Shown here one piece after another: positions 33,956 to 46,384 of a DNA stretch of 64,000 nt (positions are counted from its first letter, which is position 1; every line of letters starts with the position of its first letter). The translations under genes were made by a program, and so were the position numbers. Source of the DNA: Caprella mutica (lineage: Eukaryota; Arthropoda; Malacostraca; Amphipoda; Caprellidae). The notes under the pieces were generated by a model that worked only from the letters and a program-made list of their open reading frames with translations, made no database searches and was not told where the DNA came from. Location: positions 1 to 64,000 of the forward strand of contig CANNZV010002559.1 in the NCBI GenBank assembly GCA_947561585.1. Reading direction: 5' to 3'.

Positions 33956-35991
33956 TACAGGGTGCGGAGAAAGTCCTCGATCATATAAAAATGTTAATTT
34001 AATGAGTTGTGATGGATAAAATAAAACAAAACTTATCACACAATATCTCAATAAACTCATTTAACAGTTCTACCAATTATTTTTCAATATGACCACTATC
34101 AGCGGCGATTACTCTCTCGAGTCTACCTTTGAAGCTCTTTACTGCGGCACGGAACGTTTCTTGGAGAATTATGGCCCATTGTCGCTCAAGGGACTTCTTC
34201 AGAGTTTCCATACTATCATGAGCTGTAGTGCACGCTTCCTTCTCCAGGATGGACCACACACAGGAGGCGACAATTCCTTCCTCCAAAAAGCGTACAGTGA
34301 CGCTCACACCAAACCTGAGTTTTGTTCGTTGTGTGCAAGGGTGCACCGTCCTGTTGAAAGGTAAAAGTCCTGTCCTCGAAGTGCTTCTTTATTTCGACTT
34401 GTCCTGGTATCAAAATATCCTCGATATACGATTTTGCGTATATCAAGATTTGACGAAAATGAGAGGATCTCCAACTCTCAGAGATGGCAGCTTAAGCCAT
34501 CACAGAAGCTGGCTTTTGGCGACGGAAAACAGTCTTTACAGATGGAGGGAACTGTCAGCACTTTTTTCCAAAATTCTGTCGTTCTGGGAGTTGAATTTGA
34601 CCTCCACAGTGAACAATTTCTCATCCAAAAAGACGATCTCACCAGCCTGCGTGCCATATTTCATTGCATTCAAAAGAATCATTGATCTGTCCAGCCTCCT
34701 CTGTTTCTGCAAGTCCGTGAGCTGTTGCATGTTTGTCATTTTGAAGGGGGACAACTTGAGGTCTTCTTTGACGATGGTTCTCACACTTTTTTCGTCGATA
34801 TCCATACTCTTAGCCATCTTTCTCATGCTTCGCTTGGGTTTCCTTCTTATTCGCTCCCTAATGGCTTTGATTTTGGTTGGAGTGCGTGCAGTGCGAGGTC
34901 GTTCGCACCTAGGTCGATCACCTGTTGTCTTCAGTTCTTGGTAGCGTTTAACAGCATCCCTAACAGTCAATTTCGATGCTTTTAACAGCTTAAAAATCTC
35001 TATGTTTGTTTTCCCCGCGCAGTGCCTCACGTTCACTCATTTTTACAAAACACAATGTAAATTTCTCAAAATTTAGACATTGAACATTATAGGAAGAGAA
35101 TGAGATATGAATGGATAAATTTAGTAAATAAATAACATCTTTATTGGAACTGACTGTTTTTTTTATTAATAAGGTAAGAAATTTGAAACTTCACATACGT
35201 TTGTATCATGAGCAATGCAGAAATTCTTATTTAGGAAAAAAATTGGTACGACCCCTCCTTCTCTCTCCCCCCCTTCTATCCCCCCGTGGGGGTACTTCGT
35301 AAAAATTGTTATTTCTCACAAACTAAATGAGATAGAAACAAACCGATTCCGGAAATGAATTCCTGAGACATCTTCACATAATTGCTATTTGAGTTTTTCT
35401 TATTTTTTGCATTCCGTTTTTTAATATTTTGAAAAAAAAATCTATTTGCAATAAATTGAAAAAAAAACTAAATATCAAATATACCTTATATATAATTGAT
35501 CATTATGCACTTTACAGATTTAATCTAGGTTACCTGTAACCAAAGAAATAGGATTTTGAAGTTTGAAAATGCTACTTTTCACGACATGGCAATTTGTCCA
35601 CAGAAGAAGACAATCACCTTCCCGCCTTAGATTTAGGTATACGTTTCACTTTTGTTAATTTTATAAGTACAAATGCAAAGTCAAAGTTATTTTTATAAGT
35701 ACTAATACATCTTCTTTACATTATATTTCTTCATATTAGAACATAAAAAAAATTGTAAAAAAACAATTTTTGACCATTGAGTACAGTAGCGCACATGTAC
35801 GTTTGTGAGCGTGTAGCTCACCTAATAAGCATAAGATCATCCTGAAATTTTGCGTACATCTTATCTACACTTTATTCTTTCATATTAGAAAATAAAAGAA
35901 AATTGTGAAAAAAATCAATTATTGACCATTGATTTTGGCCCCCTTAATTTGAAAAATAAAATTTGATCGAGGATTTTCTCCGCACCCCGTA
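33956..35991 (-). mobile_element. mariner-family transposon (Tc1/mariner, DDE)
   Basis: The ends are TACAGGGTGCGGAGAAAGTC and a mirrored gattttctccgcaccccgta with TA borders. The transposase is on the minus strand at 35040-34077. About 900 bp between the start codon and the right terminus contain duplicated A-rich sequence, so the element is longer than a typical 1.3-kb mariner. Confidence 0.85.
34077..35040 (-). pseudogene. Broken mariner transposase
   Basis: An ATG at 35040-35038 begins an HTH domain (KLLKASKLTVRDAVKRYQEL, then a RPRTARTP stretch and a second HTH with KSVRTIVKEDLKLSP). A frameshift falls about 15 codons in. The first catalytic Asp is in FLDEK, the second in FQQDGAP, each in a different frame. 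The segment that should hold the third Asp (usual pattern SPDLNP) is missing before CVWSILEKEAC. With at least three frame breaks and one lost catalytic residue it cannot be active. The text closely resembles sea-louse mariner proteins as I remember them. Confidence 0.85.
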
Positions 35992-36559
35992 TATGCTGTG
36001 ATTTGTGTTGAACTCAGATTGCTAGAGAACTTGAAATGGTTAAAACTAGCTCTCTTTAGCTGGAAGTTCTGTTTCTACATACAAGAAGCTCTGAAGCTAC
36101 AATTATTCAAGTTATTCTATCAAAAATAGATGTTTTTGATTCATATGGAATAACTATACAGTTTGGTTGACAATACGGCACTGTCCCATTGTTAACCAAA
36201 TTTGCTGTCCCAATGATCACATAACGCCATTTTGAAAAGATATGAGTATAGAGGCTCAATTACAAAAGTATAAAGGCAATCCTTTCATATAATCACATTT
36301 TACATCACATAACTTTTCAAATTTATGAAAATGTGTTCGTAATAAAAAAAAAATTGCGGATTAATCCTCAGACTTGAAGAAATGTGTCAGATATTTGATC
36401 ACTTTTAATTGATTTGAACATGTTTACACTGTGTTCTATGAGAAGCGTCATTTATTAATTTTAAATTGAGAGGTGTTAAAATGTTCCAAGTTATATTATT
36501 TATACGCCATTTTCTTAATAAGAATGGATTTCATCACCCTATTATTGTTATCATTGATT

Positions 36560-36910
36560 GTAAACCTTACATTTTTTCTGAATTTTAGAATAAATGCATA
36601 TGGTCCTGCACTCTTGCAGTTTGTCAAAACACATTCTTCCTCAGCAGTACGCAGAAAATTCGTGCTTCACTACGAGATAAGTGGAAAGGAGGACAAATCT
36701 TACCCTGAAAAAGTTCACAAGACTTCGGATCTTTTCAATGAGACTTGTTCTATTCAAATGAAAAAGCAAATCGAAACAAAACCAAAAAGAATGGAAGCAG
36801 TGATTCAGGAGGTGAAGAGTTTCTTTGAAGAAACCCCCAGTTGCTTTCTCAGAAAAGCTTCTCAGCAGATTTCACATACCAAAACCACGTTGTATGATCG
36901 ACAGACATGA
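36560..36910 (+). pseudogene. Fragment of a transposase N-terminal HTH domain (DUF4817-like)
   Basis: The frame reads LLQFVKTHSSSAVRRKFVLH, SYPEKVHKTSDLFNETCSIQ, and FFEETPSCFLRKASQQI followed by TKTTLYD. This matches the insect and copepod transposase N-terminal pattern in which an HTH recruits the element ends. Only about 110 residues are present and no DDE part follows. The upstream hydrophobic stretch of the same frame is probably chance. Confidence 0.6.
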
Positions 36911-37419
36911 ACTTTGTTTCCCTTTTTTTTATTACACTTCAGTTCAACAACTAACTAATGAATAGTTGAATAATTAATAGATACTTTGATTTCTATAATT
37001 ATTGTGTTACATTGAACAAACAGAAATATTATGCTTTGTGAAATATTTTTGGTAGTAGAGTATACCAAGTTGTAAGTTAGTACTTGGTTCTACATTTTCG
37101 GACACTTCAGAAAAGAAAATATAATAATTATAATTTAATTTCTATTCAAATCGGTATCAAGAATACCAATGGAGTTAGATAATGATTAATATATATTGAT
37201 TTTTACGTGTTCGAAAATATGGAACCTTGGGATAACACTGAACTATACCCCTAAAATGGGACAAGTTGAAATTCTGAACCAATTGCTTCTGATAACCTCA
37301 ACTGGATTAAAATTTTAATGATTCTTTTACTTACTGTGAAACAATTACAAAAAATTGTCTCCTCTTTCTATATCTACGAACGGTACTTACTTTTGAGACA
37401 TATATCGAAATAAGTAGAG

Positions 37420-38060
37420 TTGGGAGGGGCGAATACTAGCGCAGTTTCACACGGGCGAATCTTGTGTACCACATGTTATAAGAGCTATGGACGTGCTAGG
37501 CAAAAAACAAAAAGTGGTAGACGGTCTCAAATCGCTTGTTTGCGAGAACCGTGTCATAACTTCCAAAAAGCTATTTTTCAGAGGAGACATTTTAGTACTT
37601 GTAATATACGTACATTTAATGGTATATCGTATATTTTACGATATAAAAGCGGTATATGTTTGAGTTACAATGATGATTTTTTTACCAAAATGATCAGCAT
37701 TTTATGATTAAATATGTCTATATAGATTACTCTAAAATACATGTTTTTGTGTTCATAACGTTGTTGTTGCAAACAAGCGAAATATGTAGTAACACTGCAT
37801 AAAATTAAATAACTTACAGGCATTTCTTCATAGGCAAATAAATTCACATTTACGATCATATGCAAAGTACCTTGTCGAAAATTCATTTTACCAAATTGTC
37901 CTAAAAATAATTTTTTCTTAAAAATATTTTTATTGCAGATAATGATTTGAAATTTTCAGTGGATGGTGATCGTTGATTTAAGCTTCCTATATTAAAATTA
38001 AAAGGGGTGGGGCATCTATTCGCCCCACCATATTTTGCATGGAGGGGCGATTACTTGCGC
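37420..38060. repeat. Probable MITE with ggggcgaata ends
   Basis: The left end reads ggaggggcgaatactagcgc. The right end contains ctattcgccccacc and ggaggggcgattacttgcgc. A related end lies at 52755-52815 (atattcgcccctc). The internal short frame is not gene-like. Confidence 0.4.
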
Positions 38061-38109
38061 ATTATAGAATTAAATCTTTAAACTAATGAACGGTTTAACT
38101 GAAAGAATA

Positions 38110-38260
38110 CACGTTCCACCTATATTTTAGATCGTGGCCGGTAAATTCTCCCGTGGAAAGTTCCCCCGTGGAAAGTTCCAACAGGAAGATTTCACCATGG
38201 AAGATTCTACCAGCGTTAAACTCACCTTTCGGAAAATTTCACTATGAAAGATTTCATCAT
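38110..38260 (+). repeat. Tandem cccgtggaaagttcc words
   Basis: Three or four imperfect copies of a 15-bp word around ggaaagttccccc lie just left of the BEL/Pao-disrupted repeat. The style matches the word arrays at foldback ends elsewhere in the window; the partner end was not found. Confidence 0.45.
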
Positions 38261-38335
38261 TTTGAAAATATATTCGGTATTTATAATTAAAGTTACTCAG
38301 ATATTTTATTTCAGATTTAGTGGAATGATTTTATG

Positions 38336-38564
38336 GAAGGTATATTAACTTACATGGTATGCTACGCCTTGATACGAATTTTAGACTCTTCTGCGCATAA
38401 ACAAATGCACGCATATACGAATACACGGCCGTGTACTCCTGCAATATTAGATACAGCGAATTTATTAGTTATTTGTATATGTATAATAATTTTTGCCACG
38501 GTTGTTTGTGCTGTGTATGGATGCAATGAAAAACGTGTTATTGATCTAATTAAATTATTTAGGT
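38336..38564 (+). repeat. Dispersed repeat copy B, left part
   Basis: Matches copy A (5935-6432) inverted. It stops exactly at the BEL/Pao 5' LTR and resumes at 47137 after the 3' LTR. Confidence 0.8.
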
Positions 38565-39306
38565 TGTTGTGTCCACAATTTTCAATTTATTTATTTTATA
38601 GCAGTTTATAACACGTCATCAAATTTTATTTATCACCTATGGCATTTTTTTTTCTTCACCTGAATCCAGGTGTCAAATTCATACTCATTACATTTCTATT
38701 CAAACTAGTTTTCGTGCTGGGCAGTCATGCGCAGCTTAGATGTGTTTGTTCGTGTGTTTACTGTTCTTTATTTTCAATCCTTAAGAAACCTTGTTCATAA
38801 TTATTGTCATTAATTCATAAGTTTATTTCTTCATTCAATTTGATCAGGTTTTTCATTCAATAGTATCATCAGTAATGTAAACGAAGCTACTCGCTTAGAG
38901 TAGCTAGGCTAGTATCACCTACCGCAATATACCCCCTCCACCCTAATAGTGTCATCATTAAATAAACTCTTTTAGGTAGAATCTCTCCCATGAAGTTGTT
39001 TCCATTATATGTTTTTTCTGTCTTTTTAGATTTCCCAATCAATAGTAGTTATTCAATATTGTCCTAAGTACCGGATATCTATACGTGGTTCTGAATACTG
39101 ATTGTAGGAAATAACCAAGTGAACACTTTCTGAAAGTATTTTTTCATCTATATTATTATTATGTCATTACTTATATGTAGTCTGAATTGTTTTAATTATT
39201 TTTGTATTCCTATGTTTTGAATGTGTTGTGCTATTTGACAAGAATAAAGACTTCCCCAATTCTCGGCCTTTACTTTGAGTTCCGAAAGATTAAAGTGCCG
39301 TAGACA
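38565..39306 (+). repeat. 5' LTR of the BEL/Pao element
   Basis: 742 bp, TG...CA. It differs from the 3' LTR by about six substitutions, two 1-bp indels and one 10-bp indel near its end. The next bases include tattggtctgcaatc, a possible primer-binding site (TGG start), not resolved to a tRNA. Confidence 0.95.
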
Positions 39307-39835
39307 GTGCAGAAAGTATTGGTCTGCAATCATGTCCAGATCTCCCAGAAAAGTGGCCCCAACCTTCAGGACTTTGTCAGAAGAAGAAGTGACTGCTAGG
39401 GAAAATTTAATTGCGATTTTGATTAAAGCTGACGACGATTTATTGGCACCAGAGGATATTCGTAGTGCAATCTCACGCATCAAGGGGGCATGCAATATCT
39501 TCGAGCGTGCAAGTAAACATTTGTCTGAGTGGTTCATTACAAATAGTTGTTTCCAGGACAGTAGTGAAACTAGAAGCTGTAGAGTCAGGCTGATTCACTC
39601 TGACAGCAGAGAAGCAGTTAAATCGCTAAACGGGAGATTGCTTGATTTAAATGAAGAACTTTCTTCATCGATCGGAGATGCCAGTCAGCTTAATGGCCCA
39701 GGAGTGGTTTCTGTACATGGATGTGCAAGATCATCAGAGAGGCATGACCCTTGGTCTGCAGATGCTTCTTGTCTTCCAGTTCTGGAAGCAAAATCTGGAC
39801 TTTCTGATCCACTTTCAAAATTAAGCCTCTCCACT

Positions 39836-40075
39836 GCTCCCCATGAACCCACTGCTCCCCATGAACCCACTGCTCCCCATGAACCCACTGCTCCCCATGA
39901 TCCACTGCTCCCCATGATCCACTGCTCCCCATGATCCACTGCTCCCCATGATCCACTGCTCCCCATGAACCCACTGCTCCCCATGAACCCACTGCTCCCC
40001 ATGAACCCACTGCTCCCCATGAACCCACTGCTCCCCATGAACCCACTGCTCCCCATGAACCCACTGCTCCAGTTG
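39836..40075 (+). repeat. 18-bp and 17-bp tandem units in Gag
   Basis: Units actgctccccatgaaccc (18 bp) keep frame. Four units lacking one base (actgctccccatgatcc) do not, and they cause a frame change inside the array. A slippage origin is likely. Confidence 0.85.
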
Positions 40076-40238
40076 TTGCCAATGTGGCCAATTTCCCCCC
40101 AGGCTCATAACTTCCCCCATGCTTCAAATCCCCATTTTCCCCATGCTCCAAATCCCCATTTTCCCCATGCTCCAAATCCCCATTTCCCCCAGGTTCCAAA
40201 TCCCCATTTCCCCCAGGCTCCCCATTTCCCCCATTTCC

Positions 40239-41234
40239 CCCAGGCTCCTAATTTCCCCCAGGCTCCCAATTTCCCCCAAGCTCCTAATTTCCCCCAGGCT
40301 CCCAATTTCCCCCAGGCTCCCAATTTCCCCCAGGCTCCCAATTTCCCCCAGGCTCCCAACTTTCCCCAGGCTCCCAACTTTCCCCAGGCTCCCAACTTTC
40401 CCCAGGCTCCCAACTTTCCCCAGGCTCCCAACTTTCCCCAGGCTCCCAACTTTCCCCAGGCTCCCAACTTTCCCCAGGCTCCCAACTTTCCCCAGGCTCC
40501 CAACTTTCCCCAGGCTCCCAACTTTCCCCAGGCTCCCAACATTCCCCAGGCTCCCAACCTTCCCCAGGCTCCCAACTTTCCCCAGGCTCCCAACTTTCCA
40601 CAGGCTCCCAACCTTCCCCAGGCTCCCAACCTTCCCCAGGCTCCCAACTTTCCCCAGGCTCCCAACTTTCCCCAGGCTCCCAACTTTCCCCAGGCTCCCA
40701 ACTTTCCCCAGGCTCCCAACTTTCCCCAGGCTCCCAACTTTCCCCAGGCTCCCAACTTTCCCCAGGCTCCCAACTTTCCCCAGGCTCCCAACTTTCCCCA
40801 GGCTCCCAACTTTCCCCAGGCTCCCAACTTTCCCCAGGCTCCCAACTTTCCCCAGGCTCCCAACTTTCCCCAGGCTCCCAACTTTCCCCAGGCTCCCAAC
40901 TTTCCCCAGGCTCCCAACTTTCCCCAGGCTCCCAACTTTCCCCAGGCTCCCAACTTTCCCCAGGCTCCCAACTTTCCCCAGGCTCCCAACTTTCCCCAGG
41001 CTCCCAACTTTCCCCAGGCTCCCAACTTTCCCCAGGCTCCCAACTTTCCCCAGGCTCCCAACTTTCCCCAGGCTCCCAACTTTCCCCAGGCTCCCAACTT
41101 TCCCCAGGCTCCCAACTTTCCCCAGGCTCCCAACTTTCCCCAGGCTCCCAACTTTCCCCAGGCTCCCAACTTTCCCCAGGCTCCCAACTTTCCCCAGGCT
41201 CCCAACTTCCCCCAGGCTCCCAACTTCCCCCAGG
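40239..41234 (+). repeat. About 55 copies of an 18-bp unit encoding PQAPNF
   Basis: Two unit types follow each other: ccaggctcccaatttccc near the start and ccaggctcccaactttcc for most of the array, with a few point variants. Homogeneity suggests recent expansion. Long open frames on the other frames and on the minus strand across it are shadows. Confidence 0.95.
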
Positions 41235-42440
41235 CTAACACTGGTTTCCATGTCCAAGAGCAGAGTCTTCCACCTGCTTTGTCTTCCTTTGATGATCATT
41301 CAGTTCGAGATGATCGCAGCATCAATAGTGGACCAGCCTATAGAGCAGCAGCCCCTTATGAATATCCTCCTTTCAACGAGGGTAGTTCGAACGCACCTGT
41401 TCACCCTCACGTAGACATCTTGGATCCGATCAGCAGAACTCAACTGAAACATGATCTGTTCAGAGGAATGGGAGATAAATTCAGGGGAGATTCGCACAAG
41501 TTTTGGGGCTGGAAAGTGCAAATATCTCGTAGACTTCTCGAAGCTGAAGTCGATCCTCATGACTCTCTCCTAATTCTTGAGGCAAATACGGAGGGCAGGG
41601 TTAGAGATTTGATCTCTAACCGAATACACGCTGGTGTATATGATGCAAGAGACACTCTACTGAAAATTTGACGAGATCTTCAGGAGAGATATGGATCGGG
41701 AGAAAGAGTAACAGAGGCTCTACTCTCTAGGATAAACTCTTTCAGTCCTATCAAGAGCCTGACGGACAAACATCAGATGGAAGATTTATTAGAACTGTGC
41801 AATCTAATCAGAGCTAATATGGGTTATTGTCCTGACCTGTCTATGTTCGATCTGCCTGCTGGAATGAAAATAATTTACGAGAAGTTTCCAGAAGCATTTG
41901 CACGGAAATGGCGATCGGAGAGTTTCAGATATAGAGAAAGGGGATTTCCCGCACCCAGATTCGACCAGTTTTTGAGATTCACAGAGAGCTTTGTTCGTGA
42001 AATGAGCATGCCGGGTTTTTCTCATGGACTTGAGAGCCGTGATTCAACAAGGAGGCTCAAGACATTAAACGTTACGACCACGTCAGAATGTGTGCTGCAT
42101 GGAACCAATAATCATTCTTTCGGTGACTGCAAAAAATTTAGAGGACTTGGTTACGAAGAGAAAAAGACCCTCATTAAGGATAATAAGCTGTGTTACAAGT
42201 GCATGGGCACTCATTTCGCGAGGGATTGCAATGTTGACATATCATGCGACATCTGCAAAAAGAAACATAACACATTGTTGCATTACGACAGTCTAAGCAA
42301 CAAGAAATTCTCATCTGATAGATACAACTCCAACAGAAACAGCCCAGTGCAACGCGAAGCATATAATCCAAGACCACAAGTTGGTCGCTTCACAATGAAT
42401 TCAAATTGCTCTATGGTCTGCAACGATCCTGAAGCGATTA

Positions 42441-45400
42441 GAGTGTGCTCTAAAACCTTACCAGTAGAAATAAGAGCACCGAATTCCACAAAGGTCTTGA
42501 GGGGTGTTGCAATACTGGACGATCAGAGTAATTGTTGCCTTTGTGATCCGATGCTAATGGATTACTTCAATCTCGATCGCTGCCAGTCAACGTATGAGAT
42601 ATCTACAACGTCTGGTCTTCGTAACACTGTTGAAGGAGATAAAGTTCAAGGATTGATGGTGAGAGGTTTCTCAGAGAAGAACTGGATCAAGATTCCAGCG
42701 ATGAGAACAAACCCTTACATCCCAAATACTAAGCACGAAGCTGCTTCACCAAAATTGGTTGCAGCTTATGCTCATGTGAGAAAACATGCTAGCAAGTTTC
42801 CAGAGATTGGGGATGATCTTCAAGTACTACTTCTCATAGGAGCTGACTGTGGAGAAGCAATGGGTGGGCGATCATATGGTTCTCGCCATCCTTTTGTTTA
42901 TCGTTCTCCACTTGGATGGTCTTTGGTCGGGCCTGTATGCTCGAACATAAAGGAGAAACACCTAAGAAGGTGCTTAAAAACTGCAGTCTCTCCTTGCACA
43001 AGTGAACATTTTGATGCATCAGAGAAATTTGATTCCGCAACTGCAGACATCCTCAACAGGAACGTTGATGTATTCAAGGAGGAAAGAGACGACTAAATGA
43101 TCGCACTCTCCAAAGATGATCAAGACTTCCTTGATATAATGTCGTTCAACGTACAGAAGAACAAAAAGGGAAATCTCCAATTTCCACTTCCAATGAAGAA
43201 TTACGACCTTCCAGATAACAGGCAGGCAGTATTTATGAGGTCAAGGAACACGCTGGATAGAGCTAAACAAGATCCAATAAAGCTTGAGCAATGCATGGAC
43301 ATAATGGGAGACTATCTGGCGAAAGACCAGATCGAAAAGGTTCCCATTGAGAAGATAAACGAAAGAGAGGGTTGCAACTTCATTCCCGTGTTTCCCATCC
43401 AACAGAAGAACAAAGTGAGAATCGTTTTTGATTCTAGTGCAAAATACAACGGGAGGAGCCTCAATGATTCACTTCTACCAGGACCAGACGTCAATAATAA
43501 GCTGCTAGGAGTTTTAATCCGTTTTCGTCATGGACCCGTAGGATATGCCGCTGATGTGGAGAGAATGTTTCATTAGTTTCACGTGGATCCTTCTGACAGG
43601 GACAAGATGAGATTTTATTGATGGGACAAGAACGACCCAAATGAGAAAATCGTACAGTATCGAAGCAAGGTTCATGTCTTTGGGAACAGGTCTAGTCCTG
43701 CAATCGCGACATATGGCTTGCGATACACTACCAAGAACGTTGATGATGAGGCTCTCAAAGAATCATGTAATTGTATACACAATTGCTTCTATGTTGACGA
43801 TCTTCTCGCATCTTCAAGGTCCGTTGATGCTGCAATTGACACTTTGTCAGGTTGCATAAAGATTTTACGCAAATACAACTTGCGCTTCCACAAAATATGC
43901 TCCAATAACTCCAGTGTTCTTCAGGCATTCGAAACTAGTGAATTGGCATCAGACATCGAGACTCTATCACTCAACCCCGACCAGAACGTAAAGGCACTCG
44001 GATTGCAGTGGAGAGTGGCTTCAGACGAATTTGTGATGAGGATCGATCTACCTAAAAAACCTTTCAGCAAGAGAGGTATACTAAGTGTGTTGAATAAGCC
44101 CTTCGATCCCTTGGGCATGATTTGTCCATTACTTCTAGGAGGTAAATTGCTCCAGAGGGAAATCTTGAACAGCTCGAAGGACCCTGTTACGCACAAGATA
44201 AGTTGGGACGAAACTTTGGATGAGGATCACTTGGCTAAATGGAAGTCATGGATTGACAGCATGTCTGACTGCGAAGATATCTGCTTGCCACGCTGCTACA
44301 CTCCAAACAACTTCGTTGAAATTGATGGTGTAGAGATGCACGTGTTTTGCGACACTTCTATCAACGCCATAGGAACTGATATGTACGCTAGATTTATTAG
44401 ATGTAATGGAATAACAGTTTCTTTTGTGTACGGGAGCTCAACACTGTCACCCAAAGCTGCAACTTCTATTCCACGTGTTGAATTATGCTCAGCTCTTGAC
44501 GCAGTCATCAGAGCTGACAAAATAATGGAGGAATTCAGAATACCCTTTAAGAGTGTCTCCTACTATTCTGACAGCAAGGTGGTGTTGGCATATCTGCGAA
44601 ACAAAGAAAAACATTTCTCAAAGTATGTAACAGCTAGAATCTCCACTATCCTCAGATTAAGTAGAGCTAACCAGTGGTCATACGTGCCAAGCCGTTTAAA
44701 TAACCAAGTCTCAGACGCCTAAGCAACTCTCAAAATCAAGTTGGTTCACAGGCCCAGCATTTTTGGAACAAGCAGAGAGCTCTTCATGGGATGTGGAGGT
44801 TGCTTTTGAGTTACCTGAGACATTGCGAACTGGTGCCATATCCTTGGCTGCAGTGGTGACAGACTCAGATTCTATATTGGAGAGGATCTTCAAAAGACAA
44901 ACGACTGGGCGAAGGCTAACTCTCTCTTGAATTTAGTGATGAAATTCATTTGCAAGGTTGGTTATGAGTTCAAATCTGATGCAAATCATGATACAGACAT
45001 AAGATTCATTAAGCTTTCCCAGAAAACATGTTTTCCAGATCTGTCTGCCACTCTTGAAAGCGGATCTACAGTGGGAAACTCTCACATGCTCTCTCCATTG
45101 TGTCCTTTCATGGACAACAAAGGAGTTATAAGAAATAGAGGTCGCCTCAAGTTGAGCAATCTTGACTTCACTTCTAAACACACGATTCTCCTACCAAAGA
45201 GGAGCCAAGTAACTCTGATGATAATTCAGAATTATCATGAGAAAACCTTCCACCAGGGAAGCCACATAACATTAGGAGCCTTACAGCAAGCTGGCTTTCA
45301 TATCCATAGAGGTAGCAGTGCTGTGAGAGAATTCCTGAAGAAGTGTTTCATATGCAGTAAGCTCCGCGGACCCTTACAAACTCAGATTATGTCCCAGCTG

Positions 45401-46358
45401 CCACCTGAGATAATCTAAGAGTGTTCTCCATTCACCAATGTTGGAGTAGATACTTTTGGTCCTTACCTCGTATACGATGGTAAGAATACCCGTCGAACAA
45501 CAGCAAGCAAGAAGGTGTGGGGCCTCATGTTCACGTGCTTGGTTAGCAGAGCTATCCACATTGAGCCACTGAATTCACTGGACATAAGCTCCTTCCGTCT
45601 AGCCTTACGACGCTTCATTGCCATGCGTGGACCCTGTGAGAAGCTAAAATCAGACCAGGGTACCAACTTTGTCGGGTCACGCAATCAGATGATGAAAGAC
45701 TTCAGCGAAGAAGACCTTCGCAAATTGTCTTCTGATTTACACTGTAAGTGGGAGTTCAACACCCCTGGAGCTAGCCACGCAGCGGGCGTGTGGGAACGCA
45801 AGATCGGGTCTTTTAAACGTGTATTTGAAGGAGCGCTGTTGCAGTTACGAGAAGGGAAGCTGAGCCGAGATGAACTTTGCAGAGTGTGCATCTATCGTTA
45901 ATCAAACGCCGTTGTACAGCTCTAGTTCTGACCCAAACGACCCGATTGCCATTTCCCCTCAAATGATCCTAACTCTGAAATCGCACCCTCTTAGTTTACC
46001 GCCAGAAAACTTATCTCCAACGGATCTGGCGCAATATGGTGCGAAGCGATGGAAAAGGGTAAACTACTTGGCAGATCAGTTTTGGGTTAGACATCGACGT
46101 CATCATCTGCAGTCGCTACAGTCCCGCAACAAGTGGAGAACTGAGAAACGACAACCGAAAGTTAATGACGTGGTCCTAGTGAGGAATATTTCTGTTAAGA
46201 GAATCAACTGGCCAATTGCTAAGGTAGAAGATGTCCACGTTGTGGCAGATGGTTTTATTAGAACCCTCACTCTGAAACTTGCAGACTCGCATGGAAGGAA
46301 TAGAACTCTACAACGCTGTATTCAAGACGCTGTTCTACTCGTCCCTTCCGATGAATGA
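42441..46358 (+). pseudogene. BEL/Pao Pol region: protease, RT, RNase H, integrase, interrupted
   Basis: Protease-like text (VAILDDQSNCC) is followed by RT with FYVDD at about 43787-43801, RNase H (VFCDTS, RVELCSALDA, YSDSKVVLAY), an integrase HHCC zinc finger (NYHEKTFHQG, CFICSKL), a DDE core (VGVDTFGPYL, SDQGTNFVGS, GVWERKIGSF) and a C-terminal BEL-type domain (VNDVVLVRN). Breaks: TAA 43094-43096, TAG 43574-43576, TGA 43619-43621, TAA 44720-44722, TAA 45416-45418, frameshifts near 44730-44900 and near 45880. Most catalytic residues remain recognisable. The copy is dead unless supplied in trans. Confidence 0.9.
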
Positions 46359-46367
46359 CTCTGCCGT

Positions 46368-46384
46368 ACATTTGGTGGGGGGAG
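46368..46384 (+). promoter_or_regulatory. Polypurine tract before the 3' LTR
   Basis: ttggtggggggag immediately precedes the 3' LTR, where plus-strand DNA synthesis of LTR elements is primed. Confidence 0.7.

Larger units (their letters stand above)
39332..42440 (+). pseudogene. BEL/Pao Gag region with repeat arrays and zinc knuckles, interrupted
   Basis: The probable start is the ATG at 39332 (MSRSPRKVAPTF). The N-terminal part is followed by TAPHEP repeats, PHFPHAPN repeats and about 55 PQAPNF repeats, then a capsid-like region (KFRGDSHKFWGWKVQI) and zinc knuckles (CYKCMGTHFARDC, CDICKKKHNTLLH) that are typical of the group. Breaks: four 17-bp units at 39898-39965 shift the frame and create a TGA at 39932-39934, and an in-frame TGA lies at 41669-41671. 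Gag would package RNA; as it stands it cannot be made full length. Confidence 0.85.

Noticed and set aside
34228..34985. Plus-strand open frames over the mariner
   Set aside because: The minus strand encodes the recognisable transposase; the plus frames have no meaningful similarity.
40105..41299. Long open frames antisense and out of frame to the Gag repeat (KLGAWG, GKVGSL, RLPTFP types)
   Set aside because: They are by-products of an 18-bp unit; only the PQAPNF frame joins Gag text on both sides.
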